A DNA stretch of 64,000 nucleotides from Glandiceps talaboti (lineage: Eukaryota; Hemichordata; Enteropneusta; Spengelidae), in the NCBI RefSeq assembly GCF_964340395.1, contig NC_135560.1:11157598-11221597 (forward strand). Direction: 5' to 3'. Both the position numbers and the translations under genes were made by a program. The notes below the pieces were generated by a model that did no database searches, was not told where the DNA came from, and saw only the letters and a program-made list of their open reading frames with translations. Shown here in pieces: positions 39,701-51,060 of this stretch (positions are counted from its first letter, which is position 1; each line of letters opens with the position of its first letter).

Positions 39701-42687
39701 TAAAGTATCCAGAACCGTATATAAACTAAGACACATAGAAACAACAGGATCATAATAGCGTGTACAAATCTGAACGTTGATATTACCTTTACAAAAATCC
39801 CACCCCATACACAACTTTATAGCTTTGGAATTTGGGAATTGATACATTCAGTTTTAATGTCCATTCTCCATTCTTCGTTACAGCTGATGCAGATAGGTTA
39901 AAAGCTGACTACGTGGCACCTGTAGTCATCTATCTCTGCCATGAAAGTTGTCAGGAAACTGGTGGAGTCTTTGAAAGTTGTGCAGGATGGGTATCCAAAA
40001 GTGAGTTGATCTCATAATAGTATTTTGGAGCTGTTAGGCTGTAGACTATCCACTGTCTTTGGTTGACTAACTTCATGAACTTAATTGCGTGACAGACTAG
40101 AACTGTTCAAACAATTAAATAACGCGAATATTTCTGTAGAAAATTAATGTGATTAATTCATATCATTTACGTTGCTCGATTCGTCAAATTGCATTACTGG
40201 TTGTGGTGTTTCTTTAATTGATTTTTTTATTTCAAGTTTTAGTTGTTATGAGGAAAACTTTGTACTGATATGCACCAAATTTTTATACACCCATTCCCAT
40301 ATGAACAGTACCGCCTAAAATCCACTGTGAGAAATCTCTTCTTGACAAATACAAAGATTGTCAAAACAAAGAGATCGTGAAATAATGTAATGTCATCAAT
40401 TTATGTTTTCCCAAAAGAGTAGAGCACATGTCAAGTGCGGTAGAACCTTTTTTACAAGATGTCATAGTTGAATACGTTACTGAGGTGCTATTTCATCACC
40501 CAAAATCATATGTAAGTTGATATCAGTAATCAATACAAGTGTACTAAAGGCAAAAATAAGTCTGATGGGACTGTTCTTTGCGAGATGTGTTTGATCAACG
40601 TATCTGTGATCAAATATTTATCATAGTGATTTCATGAAAACACTTGCATATATATTGCATTTGTCGATACACTGTACGTTGTACATCTGTTTCTCCAAGA
40701 CAACTTTCCCTGTCATATTCGATTTAATTATAGTTAAATGGGCTCGTACACAAGGTGCTATAGTCAGAAAGAAAGATGTACCAATGACCCCAGAAGCTGG
40801 TAATGTAATATCTATTTGTATAATTGTAAAAATACTACATTATTTCTTGTTTACGAGATGGAATTTTTTGCTGTCGCCTTTTAATTTATAACTCCAGCCT
40901 ACATTAAAAAATACGGATGCATTTCCAGAATAGGAGCTAAGTGAACTGCATACTAGTATAACAAAGAAATAACACAAACAATACTGTCCATCCCATGCTT
41001 TATTGATGCTGACACCAAATGATGCAAGAATACAATTATATATATTCAGACGATGATTTTGTTCGGCAAAACGAATTTTTCTTATGAACGTTATTTTTCT
41101 TCTTTGATTTTTAAATTCAAAATATTATATCAATAAACGATGTTTTTTTCAGTCCGAGATAGCTGGGAGAAGGTCGTTGATTTCAGTGACATAGAGTACC
41201 CAGGTATGTATTATAACAATTGTGTACAGTTATTCCACATTCTATTGTACATTTTCCTTCTCAACATTGTGTGTGTAAGAAGAGCCTATGGCTCAACAAT
41301 TTATCGAGATTAAATAACGTTAATAAAAATAATAATAAAAATAATGATTCCACATACACAGCGGCTCTGGGTACAAATGCAGGAAAGTATATCATATGAT
41401 AAACATATTGTTTAGGTGTGTCTATAAAGAATAGTGTGATTTTAAAATGCTAACCCTATCGTCCAATCCCAATACTTTGGTGAGAATACTACTAGCATTG
41501 GGGTCATACTACACAAATACTTGGATGGTGTAAATCTAGAGATATGATCGGACAAGACACGTGAATATCCGTCAGCTTAATGATGCTGTCGTTGGTATCA
41601 TATAGGAGTAATATAATTGAAAGCACCACAAGAATAAGTCGATAAATCGATATTTAGAATCTTAGAGCAATTCATACTACCTCTTAATTACCACTAAATG
41701 TTTAGTTTCTTCCGCATTCCAATATACTGTTATTATAATATAAATTGCAACAAACCATCCTTGGGAATAGTTGGTTTTCACCAGTAGATTCCATATACGC
41801 ACTAGCCCAAATTTATAGTGCAAAGAGTGTCAATTGGTCAAACACGCAGACTTTACCATCTTCAGTATTTCTATCGCTTCCATCCTCGCTTTGAAATTCC
41901 ATCCACACCTGACAACTTAATATTTACACTTGACATTTGCAGAGGGGGCAGGCAAAAGCTTCGAAATTCTTGAAGCAATAGAAGGTGGCAGCGATAGTCA
42001 AATTGAACCAACACCAACAGCTGGGGGATTGCGTACACGTGATATGGTAAGGTCGTTTTGTCATCTCAACTATATTTAATAAAATTGTGTTTTCAAGACA
42101 CACCATAGAAACTATTATTGTTCATAATTAGATTTTGGAAATAAAGAGTAGTATAGAATTAGAAATAACCTTGCTTAAAATAGGAGTAACCTATTGCCAA
42201 AACCCATTCAGTGCGCCCCATGGAAATGTCCATTCAAAGTCATTTCAGTTTGCCATCAGTTTAAATCAGTTCACACTTTAAACCTGAATGTCGACTATAA
42301 AAGTCCCCCTAACTTCGTGGGCCCCGGGTTATTGTCAAATTTGAATGCAGACTGTATACATTTAGATGTAGCTCAGAGAGAAATCTTACTATCAACACCT
42401 TTTGTTGGTTTGGATAGCTTGAGATAGTACGACCTTAGACCGTGGCAAGTTTCTGGGTTAATAGTGTTGATGTGGTGTCTAGGTAAATCACCATAAAGTA
42501 CCTACGCGAATTATAGTCTACCATAAATACTGATGAAAGCTTTTAGTACAGTCTATACTATTGCATTACTGTATGGCACATACTCTTTTATTTGCAGGCC
42601 TTTGGAGTCAGTAAACTCGGGTCTAGTGGCAACATGATGACGTCACATGGAGATGATCAGTCATTTCAAGACAAATCTAAACTTTGA
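31997..42687 (+). CDS. HSD17B4-type peroxisomal short-chain dehydrogenase, single-domain form ending in SKL
   Basis: Twelve exons: 31,997-32,051; 36,323-36,376; 36,776-36,883; 37,314-37,373; 37,649-37,717; 38,214-38,363; 38,879-39,001; 39,884-40,000; 40,734-40,799; 41,153-41,203; 41,943-42,046; 42,598-42,687. They sum to 1,047 bases (348 residues). All junctions are GT-AG. The first ten introns are phase 1 and the last is phase 0. The protein matches the N-terminal (3R)-hydroxyacyl-CoA dehydrogenase domain of peroxisomal multifunctional enzyme 2: the TGAGNGLG nucleotide loop (14-21), NNAG (97-100), catalytic Ser150 in TSTSG, Tyr163 and Lys167 in NYAAAK, and a CHESC segment. It normally oxidises D-3-hydroxyacyl-CoA with NAD in peroxisomal beta-oxidation. 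The usual hydratase and SCP2 domains are absent. After residue 300 a short unrelated tail ends in SKL, a canonical PTS1. Only 1.3 kb separates it from a convergent gene, leaving little room for missing domains. Confidence 0.93.
32067..32236. repeat. Repeat X, copy 2, in intron 1
   Basis: This is the reverse-complement copy of 28,702-28,860. It begins only about 15 bases after the exon 1 splice donor. Its far edge is cut by the 3.2 kb inverted-repeat element at 32,243. Confidence 0.8.
32300..32645. repeat. Minisatellite, about 22-bp unit GAATTAATTTTATGTATGTGC
   Basis: About fifteen imperfect units lie directly inside the left terminal repeat of the transposon. Variation is mainly in TATG versus TGTG and in CCC, GCC or GCT before GAATT. 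Confidence 0.9.
32884..33066. repeat. Three copies of perfect palindrome ACGACCGGTCGT
   Basis: The 12-bp palindrome occurs at 32,884-32,895, 32,933-32,944 and 33,055-33,066. The first two sit in a 49-bp direct repeat that also contains AAAAGACAGTGA and ATACATGCCAC. The third is preceded by a CCACGACC half-site. This resembles a cluster of binding sites for a dimeric protein inside the transposon. Confidence 0.7.
33252..33364. repeat. Internal inverted repeat, left arm
   Basis: This arm runs from GATACTTATAGCTGC through TTGAGGGTTTTTT to the G-run and GGCTTGGAAGATT. It is matched in reverse complement by 34,645-34,802, which has a roughly 30-bp extra segment. Confidence 0.75.
33911..34476. repeat. 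Tandem repeat, about 224-bp unit, 2.3 copies
   Basis: Units start at AAGAGGTAGACATGT (33,913 and 34,137) and at a diverged AAGAGGTGGACATAT (34,400). Each includes 'CTCTTACTGTCA', 'gaaactttatt' and, in the two full units, 'attattgtctgaaagtgtctgt'. The third copy is partial. Confidence 0.8.
34645..34802. repeat. Internal inverted repeat, right arm
   Basis: This is the reverse-complement partner of 33,252-33,364. It runs straight into the large palindrome that begins at 34,818. Confidence 0.75.
34818..35230. repeat. Giant imperfect palindrome, 413 bp
   Basis: The left arm 34,818-34,985 (CACAGGGGACACAGGAACC to ATGGGGGTATAC) pairs with the right arm 35,043-35,230 (GTATACCCCCAT to GGTTCCTGGGTCCCCTGTG). 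The central 57 bases form a further hairpin (TTTTTTTTCTATAC against GTATAGAAAAAAAA). The arms differ mainly by length changes in ATTT/ATAA runs. Confidence 0.85.
35230..35416 (+). pseudogene. Helix-turn-helix fragment of a transposase or integrase-type protein
   Basis: In frame from 35,243 the DNA encodes [20 protein letters not shown] followed by [20 protein letters not shown]. This fits the HTH module found at the N-terminus of integrase-core proteins of animal transposons (pattern GRxRxxIS..QL..L..L...W.xIA..L.VS..TL.RR). No catalytic core follows, and the frame ends at 35,416 near the right terminal repeat. The segment is itself bracketed by 28-bp inverted repeats at 35,230-35,257 and 35,368-35,395. 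Family assignment is from memory of the motif only. Confidence 0.5.
35601..35804. repeat. Inverted repeat in intron 1, outside the 3.2 kb element
   Basis: The segment ATTGTCCTCTAACGTGATTC onward (35,601-35,634) pairs with 35,770-35,804 (CAGATTCAGAATTAGAATCA onward to GGAGGACAAT). The arms are about 35 bp and the whole is about 200 bp, so a small fold-back insertion is likely. Confidence 0.65.
36560..36772. repeat. CTGT/CT microsatellite forming the pyrimidine tract of exon 3
   Basis: CTCT and CTGT arrays end in about 22 uninterrupted CT units at about 36,726-36,770, followed directly by ATCAG and exon 3 at 36,776. The microsatellite therefore serves as the polypyrimidine tract of this acceptor. 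Confidence 0.9.
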
Positions 42688-44021
42688 TGGCTTTATTCAG
42701 GAATTCCTTTCCCATACTTATACGTGATATGGATTTATGTTGAGACAGATTCAAGAATTATAAATTAGGTCTTTTATTTGAAAAGGCACATTTCATACAT
42801 ACATACATACATACATACATACATACATACATACATACATACATACATACATACATACATACATACAAAACAAAACAAATTTAATACCATTGGGCAGACT
42901 TGCAATTGAATACTGAATATTCCATGAATACATTTCAGATTTGTTTATTTTTCGTAAATAATCAGACACAGCAACCAATCATGTGTTTTGTATAGTTGGC
43001 ATGAAAATCAAAAACCAACAACAAAAGATACTCTCGTGTTTACCTTTTTATACTAACGCTAAAATGTCGTCTTTTTTCATCTTTGTCGACTTACGATTGG
43101 TTTTAGATAACAAGTAGAAAGTGTTATACTATAATGAAAAGTCACTGGTTTCGTGAAAATTTGATGGATGCGGACCCTAAAATCAATTTGATTTGCTTTA
43201 TCGTGTATACAGCTACAAGGAAATACTTTTGCCCAGAGGTGATGATGCAATGCTGTTCACAGTGTTCGATAATACGAGTATTAGTTATTGTACCTAATAA
43301 AACATTTTTTAAACCGTTAGAGTTGCAGCTAGTGCAGCTCTGAATTCCAGTTTTCTATCAATGCTGAACCAAGTAACTGTGAGTTACGTAAGTCTATGAA
43401 AAAATCAGTACAGCTTTGTTTCACTTCTTGACAAATTGTATGGAGGGAAAGTTCAACTGTAATGCTAGGCAATCGTCAGCCGTACAACATATTGAAACTC
43501 CCTTGCAATTGTATCAGCCTCCTTTGAAAGGAGTACGGACTGTGTATACTTACGGCCACCAAGGATAAATAAAGTAAATAAATAAATAAAAACTCGAGGA
43601 GTGGCAGTATAAATTATGTCATTAGTCAGCTAATTACAAGTTTGTGATGTGATACACCAGAAATAAATTTACGTCACAGTGACTGCTGCGACAAGTCAAT
43701 ACAGGGCGATACGGCGATATGCAAGACAATGATATTGTGTCACTACTGCCTGTTACCATGTATCCTACTCCCGCTCAAGTTACTATACAAGCCACTCGTA
43801 ACACTGGTATGGACGACCACAACCACGACCAGTGTGCAAAGATGTTGTATGTAATTCCATACTGTGGAGCAAAAAAACAGAATTGCTGGCGACTGGTATC
43901 AGTGGGCATGTCGTGGAAGTAGTGCATTAAACGTGATTGATAACGGCACGAGAGGAAAATCAGTTGTAATATGTGAACTCGTGAAAGAATGTTGTATAGT
44001 ATGCTTTATGTCCCTTCTCAT
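42688..44021. other. Convergent intergenic space and 3' UTRs
   Basis: A CATA microsatellite (42,795-42,866) lies in the probable 3' UTR of the dehydrogenase gene. A candidate polyadenylation signal AATAAA is at 43,296-43,301. A run of ATAAATAAA near 43,565-43,590 after 'acggccaccaagg' could be the tail of a retroposon. Confidence 0.45.
42795..42866. repeat. (CATA)n microsatellite
   Basis: Eighteen tetranucleotide units lie about 110 bp after the dehydrogenase stop codon. Confidence 0.95.
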
Positions 44022-47000
44022 TTATTGAGACACCTCATCGTTGTTTACATTGTGACTATCAACAAGCCAAGTTCCGATAAAGTCAGCACTGTCAGACGTC
44101 AGTCCAGCAAACAAAACCAGTGCAAAGTATCCAGTTCCTTGCACATTGACATTATATTTGATAAGACCAGGTGATGATTTATCGATCTGAATACACGAGT
44201 CTCCCTTTCCATATTTTTTCCCGTTCCGTTTAAGAGACTGTATTGTCTGTAATATTGACTCTTTCCCTTCTTTGAGAACTAGTTGACAAGTACCACCTAG
44301 GGCATCAAGAGTTGTTCGCTGCGGTGACACCACACTCAGTCCCATATCTTGGAATGCATCTGACGGTCCCCAGTTACTAGTTGGTGGAAACAATTTCCCA
44401 GTGTATGAACTATTACTCTCAATCAACCATGTGCCAACATATTCATACTTACTGTCACCCCACTTCTTTGAAAACACTTCAAATTTGTAACATCCTTTTT
44501 CAGGCAATCTCACATGGAATACTACGCTCTGACCAAATATTGTTTCTTGATAAGTATACTTGTCTGCGATGTTCTTGTCGTTTTTCTTCACATTATATAA
44601 CATTTTGTAATTTTGTGGATTAGTGATCTCAATCTCACAACTTCCATTATCAGCCTCAATCTTATTTGAGTGATTCCCAACAATTTTGAGTCCTAAATTT
44701 TCAAATGTGTTATTTGGACCCCATGTACCTCCATGCTTGGGAAAGAGTGTGCCTTTATAAGGAACTTTTGACTCAATTACCCAGTACCCGATGTACTCAG
44801 ACGACCCTTCCTTGCGGGCCCAGAAGTCCATCTTTGAAAATCCGGGCTTTGGGAATCTCATATGAAAAGTGGTGAGTTGACTACCTTCATAATCGATTCT
44901 ATCAACAAACATTGTATCCTTCATACCATGGAAATTATGTCCCGCTGCAATAGCCCCAGTAATGCTAACATATTGCGGGGTTATGAATGACAGCGAGCAG
45001 GAACCTTGTATCGCCGTAAGTGTGGACATTATCTCGCCTTTAACTTGAAGTCCCATCATGTTGTATTTGTCATTGGGACCAGCAAGCTTTCCACCAAAGT
45101 CAATACACGGCCCTTTTGCCGATGCTCCTCGAATACACCTCAACAAGTATCCCGCAGCATGCATGTACGAACTCCCTTCCCTTGACTTTATCAACAGATC
45201 AAATGTAAAATTACCTTTTGATGGCAAAGCAATATGGAACACTGCTGTGTTGTCTTTCCTCTCTGAGTAAACATGTTTATTGTCTGCCCCGGAGTTTGAT
45301 TGGTTGGCTTGATGTGTTAATCTGTAGAGCATTTCGGTTGATTCTTTTTCAGGTAGAGCCACGACAATATCTATGTTTCCATCATTGACATCAATGATTG
45401 GGTTCTGGTAATTTACAACTTCAAAACCTTTCTCTAAGAATTGTACACTTTGTCCCCATTCATGATATCCTTCTATGGGGTCGTTTTGCTCCTTTGATTT
45501 CCCGACTATAATGCAATCTATAACACGGAAACCTCTCTGAAGTTGCTCGTCTGCATGCACCGGACGACATCTAAGACCAAAGCGGTATTCTCCAGGATAT
45601 GGAAGGAAAACATCAACCGTAACAATGTCACCTGAGACGGATATAATGACACATTTCTTACCCAAACCCCCTTTCCCGTTGTTTTCGTCGACAAGGTCAC
45701 TCCAGAAGTTCATTGGATATGGCGACCTGAGACGAATCACTGCTCTGTTATGTGAGTCTGCCTTCAAGACAGCTTCATCTGGAGATAAGAGGGTCATTTT
45801 GAAGAGGAAACGCCCAACACCATGGAGCATCGTTCTGGACCAGGCTTGCATATCATGAACAGGATGCTTCACTAATTGGTTTTCAACGTTTGTCGTGCCA
45901 TCTGCATAGTCTGCAATAGGAAGATGACTACCAAGAAGTAATTCTGGATCCACCAAAAAGTAATTTTCAGATACCCCTTTTTCTATTCTCTCTTCAATAT
46001 CGGTCATATCTGAAAATGATAAACAGAACGTTCAAAATTTGTCATGATATAGTTTAAGTTCAAGGATTAAATCTGTTTTCCATAAAATAGCTACTTCGAT
46101 TAGTACAAGTACCTGTTTTGCTCATAAGATTCCTAAAGGACGCAAGTTTTTGTCAGTTTTCTCCTATTTTGTCTGTCACACCAGTCATAAACATCCACTC
46201 TCAATAGATATTAAGAAATTGGTTGCATAATTTTGGTGATGAAGATGGAACATGAGATATATTTGACTTGTGTAACTTTTCCTACCCAAACAACTTCAAA
46301 AGACTAATAAAACGGTCGTAGACGTCATAGACTTTTTGGTCACATTTTTCGTGTGTCTCACATCACATTAACGAAGGAATTTACCATTCATGTCATACTC
46401 AATATCTGCCCAGGTACAATCACATAGGTACCACTCGTCGTACAATTTTACTTTGTTCCACGCATGCGTCAATCTGCCTCTCAGAGGTATGGGAAATTCG
46501 AATCCTGGTCTGTAGTTTGCGGCAGTTGCTTTACATGCTCCAACCACATAGACACACTCAACATCAGCTAGTCTGTCGGGAAAAATAAATCTATGTTAAT
46601 GGCATACATAATTCATTCACTATATTTGAGATAATGGACGAATAGAGGAAGGGGCTATTATTTTTAACTCGGGCGGGGGGGGGGGTCAAAAATACGTTTC
46701 TTTGATTGTTATTCCTTTACGTATAAGCTTTGCCGCTATATGAAATTGCATGCGCAGTGAAGCGTAAATGAACTAGAACGGTGCCTGCTCTTGAACGAAA
46801 TGGGTAACTATTTCTCACAATAAAAATAGGAGCCACTATACTTGTAGTTTTTATGCCAACCTAATCCTTAAACACCATGTGAAATGCACTATAACCGTTA
46901 TTGTAAGGCTTAACATGAGTCTATCTACCAGCATCATTACGTCACAGTAAGTCTATTCTTACAGTTACAGAGACGCAAGCTGCCTTTGTACGCTGGAATT

Positions 47001-47589
47001 ACACTGTGCCACTTTAATTAAAATGATCACCATTTGTACATACGATGTAGTAAAAGTTGTACATTTGCACTGTGGGGGAGGGGGCCTAAATCGTACGAAG
47101 ATACATTGCCTATCCTGGGAGCAACCTTTTTTTCGGTTGGGATGACCGTGTGACATCAACAAAAGTGATACACTTACTTGCACATGTAACAAAATGTTTT
47201 GGCGTAACCAGCACAGATTGTTCTGCCATGGCGAATTACACCCTCTGGGGTGGTGTCAACAAGGTCAGTTGTGCCTCCTCGATAATTGACTTTGTCATAC
47301 TCCACGTTTTCCAAAATCCAACGGAAAATTGCCCTCACTTTTTCTAGATCATTTGCACAATGTTGAATAAGATAACCAACCAACTGTTCGTGATTCTCTT
47401 TTAGGTGGGTAGGAGTCTGACACGATAAAATAAAAATTGTGAAATAGTGACAGAAGCATTATTATCAGAAATTAATACGACAACATGTTATACTATTTTT
47501 ATTTTTTTTTTCTCTCTGTTGCTCTCCCCTCTCTGTCTCTCTCGCTCACTCTCATGCTCACTATGTCTCTGTCTCTCTGTCTCTCTGTC

Positions 47590-47632
<43 letters not shown>

Positions 47633-48127
47633 TCTGTCTGTCTGTCTCCCTCCCCCTCCCTCCTTCCCTCCCTCCCTCCCTCCCATGTCCCCTCTGTCTG
47701 CATTTTTTAAGAATGTCAAATAGAGTCTTTAAAGATTACTTACATTGACGGCATGGACATCGATTCTTTTCATAACGGCATAGTCTGGAATCAGCTTTCG
47801 TTTACCCTCCCAGAATGTATCTTCCATTTTCAGATTGATGGGTTTCAGGTAACGTCTCTTAAGAAGATCATCTGTGGTCAGCTTGGCTTGTTCTTCTTGA
47901 AATGACTCAACTTGAGTGACAGTCGGAGATTTGGTCGTTTCTGTAAAATGTTCCGGTTTGTGCCATTCCTTGGATGTCTTATCCAGAGGTACGATGTCAG
48001 GATCCTTCCTGGTCACATGATTTATACCAGTGGTTCTTTCAGAAGAAGTCGTAATATCCTTGTTATTTGGTGGACGCTGTATATACTCATCAGATGAAGT
48101 ATTTATCGAGGAGCTTCCGCATCCCAT
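44022..48127 (-). CDS. Kyphoscoliosis peptidase-like protein, long form (KY1)
   Basis: Four coding exons on the minus strand: 48,127-47,744 (phase 0), 47,416-47,178 (phase 2), 46,572-46,385 (phase 1) and 46,009-44,022, giving 932 residues. The ATG at 48,127 is chosen over one 24 bases upstream because it yields MGCGSSS, an N-myristoylation plus palmitoylation-type start shared with the neighbour. Residues 1-128 are low-complexity. The transglutaminase-like domain follows, with Cys196 (GRTICAGYA), His244 (LTHAWNKV) and Asp259 (LCDCTWAD). The 15-residue His-Asp spacing matches vertebrate KY. Beyond about residue 560 come three Ig-like repeats of about 110-130 residues, each with a FGG/FP..GP..F..GL start and an (I/V)G(Y/T)W(V/L)(I/V)(E/D)S end. 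KY/hillarin proteins act at the muscle or cortical cytoskeleton, and membrane anchoring here is inference. An AATAAA overlaps the stop codon. Confidence 0.92.
46671..46684. repeat. G-run in KY1 intron 3
   Basis: A guanine tract lies in the intron between coding exons 3 and 4. The homologous KY2 intron holds a C-run plus CCA array at 54,531-54,560. Confidence 0.7.
47510..47693. repeat. CTCT/CTGT/CCCT microsatellite in KY1 intron 1
   Basis: Pyrimidine-rich arrays fill most of the 327-bp intron between coding exons 1 and 2. The homologous intron of KY2 carries a pure CT array. Confidence 0.9.
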
Positions 48128-48177
48128 GGCGATAAGTTTTGGCCGGCTCAAATCACTTTTTTTCTACTAATGACCAC
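48128..48177 (-). other. 5' UTR of KY1 after a splice acceptor
   Basis: On the minus strand CGCTTTCGTAG precedes GTGGTCATTAG and a leader of about 50 bases to the ATG. KY2 has the same arrangement (TTTTTTTGCCAG then GTGGTTACTGA at 56,568), so the two genes share a 5' UTR intron. Confidence 0.6.
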
Positions 48178-48274
48178 CTACGAAAGCGTTTAAAAATAAT
48201 AGGTAAGATAGGATAAGTCTGTGGAGCAGACAAATTCGAATGTGTTCTAAGACACATCTCTTCAAGTGGGTGTG

Positions 48275-48708
48275 CTGGGGCGCGTTCGATTCCTTGAACA
48301 ATCATAATCATGATTTATCACAATCATGATTTCGCATTTCATAAATACCAATCACAATCATGATTGATAATCACAGTAATTATGCTGGGAACCATGATTG
48401 ACGTCATTACAAGATGGCGGACAATATCATAAAGGTACCGCGCGCGCGTGCCTGGCGGCAAGTTTAATGACGGAAAACATGATTTAATATAATATAAGTC
48501 TAATACATTGTGTTCAGTGAGATTGGTAATTTGTTATCATTGTAATAATTTGACGATTTAAAATATAGGAAATGCGTGAAGCTTTTTGAAATGTTCACAT
48601 GTAAGTAATCACAATGGTGATTTAGCGTTTTGTTTACAACCTCGTTTCCAGAAATGACGTCAGATTAATCACAATCATGATTGGGCAAATCGAACGCGCG
48701 CGCCCCAG
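48275..48708. mobile_element. MITE with CTGGGGCGCG(CGCG)TTCGA inverted ends
   Basis: The left end CTGGGGCGCGTTCGATT and the right end AATCGAACGCGCGCGCCCCAG are inverted repeats differing by a CG-repeat length change. Subterminal AATCATGATT palindromes occur on both sides (CACAATCATGATT repeatedly), and a TGACGTCA-type motif appears in each half. The interior has no open frame. It sits in the presumed 5' UTR intron of KY1. Confidence 0.7.
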
Positions 48709-49508
48709 ATCGAAACAAATGTCAGATTTATAGAGAGCGCGCTTGTTCAAGCTGTCAGTATGGCGTCACAGGTTACCCAAGTAGAGAAAACATCGGAATG
48801 GTTTCGATAATTTATCGACATGCCAATAGAGTATTTTCCGTCTCGCGGCAGATCTCGCGAGATATGCAAATAACCTAGCAACGGTTGCTACGGAGGTCAA
48901 GCTTTGCGGAGTGGCCATGTTGTTCATATGAAAGTCAATGCATTAGTTTGAAAAAAATACTACCGTTTATGACCATCTACAATCCTAAGTCATCATGGAA
49001 GACATTGAAAAATTGAATGTACACGAACTATTAAAGAGCATGTTGCGAAAATATAGCGTGTCAACATCAAGTTAAAAGAAAAATACGCCAGTGTCACACT
49101 GTCATTATATTTCCGAACTGACTGTCATTTCTGGGAATACTTTGTCAGTGCCAAACTTATGCAGCATACTAGATGGCTATAATATTTCAATCTTGAGAAA
49201 TGGTAATTAATGACAAGCAAAATCGAGTAGTTTTGATTATTAGTACACATGTACATGGTGGAAACATTTCCCGTCACCAATATTCAATATAAGTATATTA
49301 GAATGCAATGCACATGAAGTGTGGCGTAGTACTACTACACATCCACCAGCCGTAAGCCCTTATGAACCGTTGACATTTACGCTGTTGACAAATACGGACG
49401 AAAGCTAAAAGTCTTACACATTTTTAGAGTGCCAATGTCCCGTTTCGGTCCTAGAGTTCAGAATTGAAAAGTTCTTAATTATCGTCACAGATCGGGAAAT
49501 CATAGTCA

Positions 49509-49703
49509 GTTCCTGACGATCGTGTTCCGATTTTACCACATGTTATCTTCATACAATATCTACCGGTCTAGTTCCCAGCGACCGTATTCCAATTTTACCC
49601 TACCTTAATAACGTGGAGTAAAATCGGAATGCGGTTGTCATGAACTGAACTGGTACTGTATGAAGATAACTTAGATTAAAATCGGAATACGATCGTCAGG
49701 AAC
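49509..49703. mobile_element. 195-bp fold-back element
   Basis: Arms 49,509-49,598 and 49,618-49,703 pair along their whole length. GTTCCTGACGATCGT pairs with ACGATCGTCAGGAAC, and ATCTTCATACA pairs with TGTATGAAGAT. The ends of each arm read GATTTTA or its complement. The loop is only about 20 bases. The transcript of either strand would form a long hairpin. Confidence 0.8.
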
Positions 49704-51030
49704 TAGAATTGGGAATCACCGGCGATGCGTGAAACACGTGTACGTGTCAGCCATGTTTATACTTGAGTTCGATGAACATGTTGTAGAACTCATAGTCCAA
49801 ATTCGTAAAATAAAACGACATAGTATCTCTAAATTTTAATTTTAAATGCATATATATAGCTCATTTATAAATGTATATGATAAAATCAAAGACAGCTAAA
49901 AAAAATTCTCAACCGATTTCAAAGTTTTTAGCGGACCCTGACGAATTTAGCTGACGAATTACGGACTAAGAATTACATCATTGCCAACTATTAACAGCAC
50001 GTTATACAGTAAAGTGATCGCGTACACGTTGTTGTGTTGGTTTTTAGACGACGCTACGCGACGTATAAAAAGTCTATGGAAAAGTTATGACATTGTATCA
50101 AATTTTAGACGTTGTTTAAAAATACTAGAATACAATATTCGCGACCTGACATGCAAGTTTTCAACCATAGGGCCTGCGATCCTCGAGTGGATCCAAATCT
50201 AGTAATATTTTCAAGTTCAGGTTGAAACTGTCAATCTCAACCGCTCTTCATCTGCGCCCAGACGGCCAAAAATCACCGTCACGTCTGACGGCTAGTTATG
50301 AATTTCACATACGCACATCGTTTTTACAACCATACTTTAAAAGTTTGCTTCCCTTGATCTATCATACCATGGAAGTATACTTCCATGATCATACGTATTG
50401 CACTGTACGTGACGTCGAGAACAATGGTGTTGCTAAGCGGTTGACACTTCAGCTTGACCACCCGAATGTGGTTGCTATGCATTCAATGGCGTCTCCCGCG
50501 AGACGGGTAATGGTCTATTGATAACGACCATCCGACAGTGTTGTTAACAGTCTGACAATAAAAGTGACTGAAAAAAAAAGTTTTTGTGGCATTAGGCAAA
50601 AATAAAATAAAACTTCTTTTCTGATATTAACAAGACTTCAGAAAATAGGGTAGTTAGGTGGGAATTTTATTATATTTTACCTAATTTTTTAGAGAAGATG
50701 CTCGTCAGTCATCGTCCTCTTCCGTGAGAGTTTGATGAGGTGTAACAGTAAATTATTTCATTATGGTCGGGGACTTAAACCTAGGGTCGGTCAGGTCATC
50801 GGAAACACACTATTTATTCTATTTAGCCTATTAAATATTTTCACTGCGATCGTCCCCGACACTCCGACGATAAGAACAGAACGCAGAAAGACTCTTGTAT
50901 TTGTGTACTTGAGATACGAGAAATCCGAAGTCGCAAACACACTTGAATGTTTTCTTTTCTTTTCTTTTCTTTTCTTTTTGGTAAATGATTTCCAAAAAAA
51001 GATTTTATCAGAATCTCCCCACTCTTTCTT

Positions 51031-51060
51031 GGGGTGGGGTGGGGGTGGGGGTGGGGGTGA
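51031..51060. repeat. GGGGT-type array
   Basis: GGGGTGGGGT units repeat about five times. The run is G-rich enough to form a quadruplex, but no function is evident. Confidence 0.8.
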
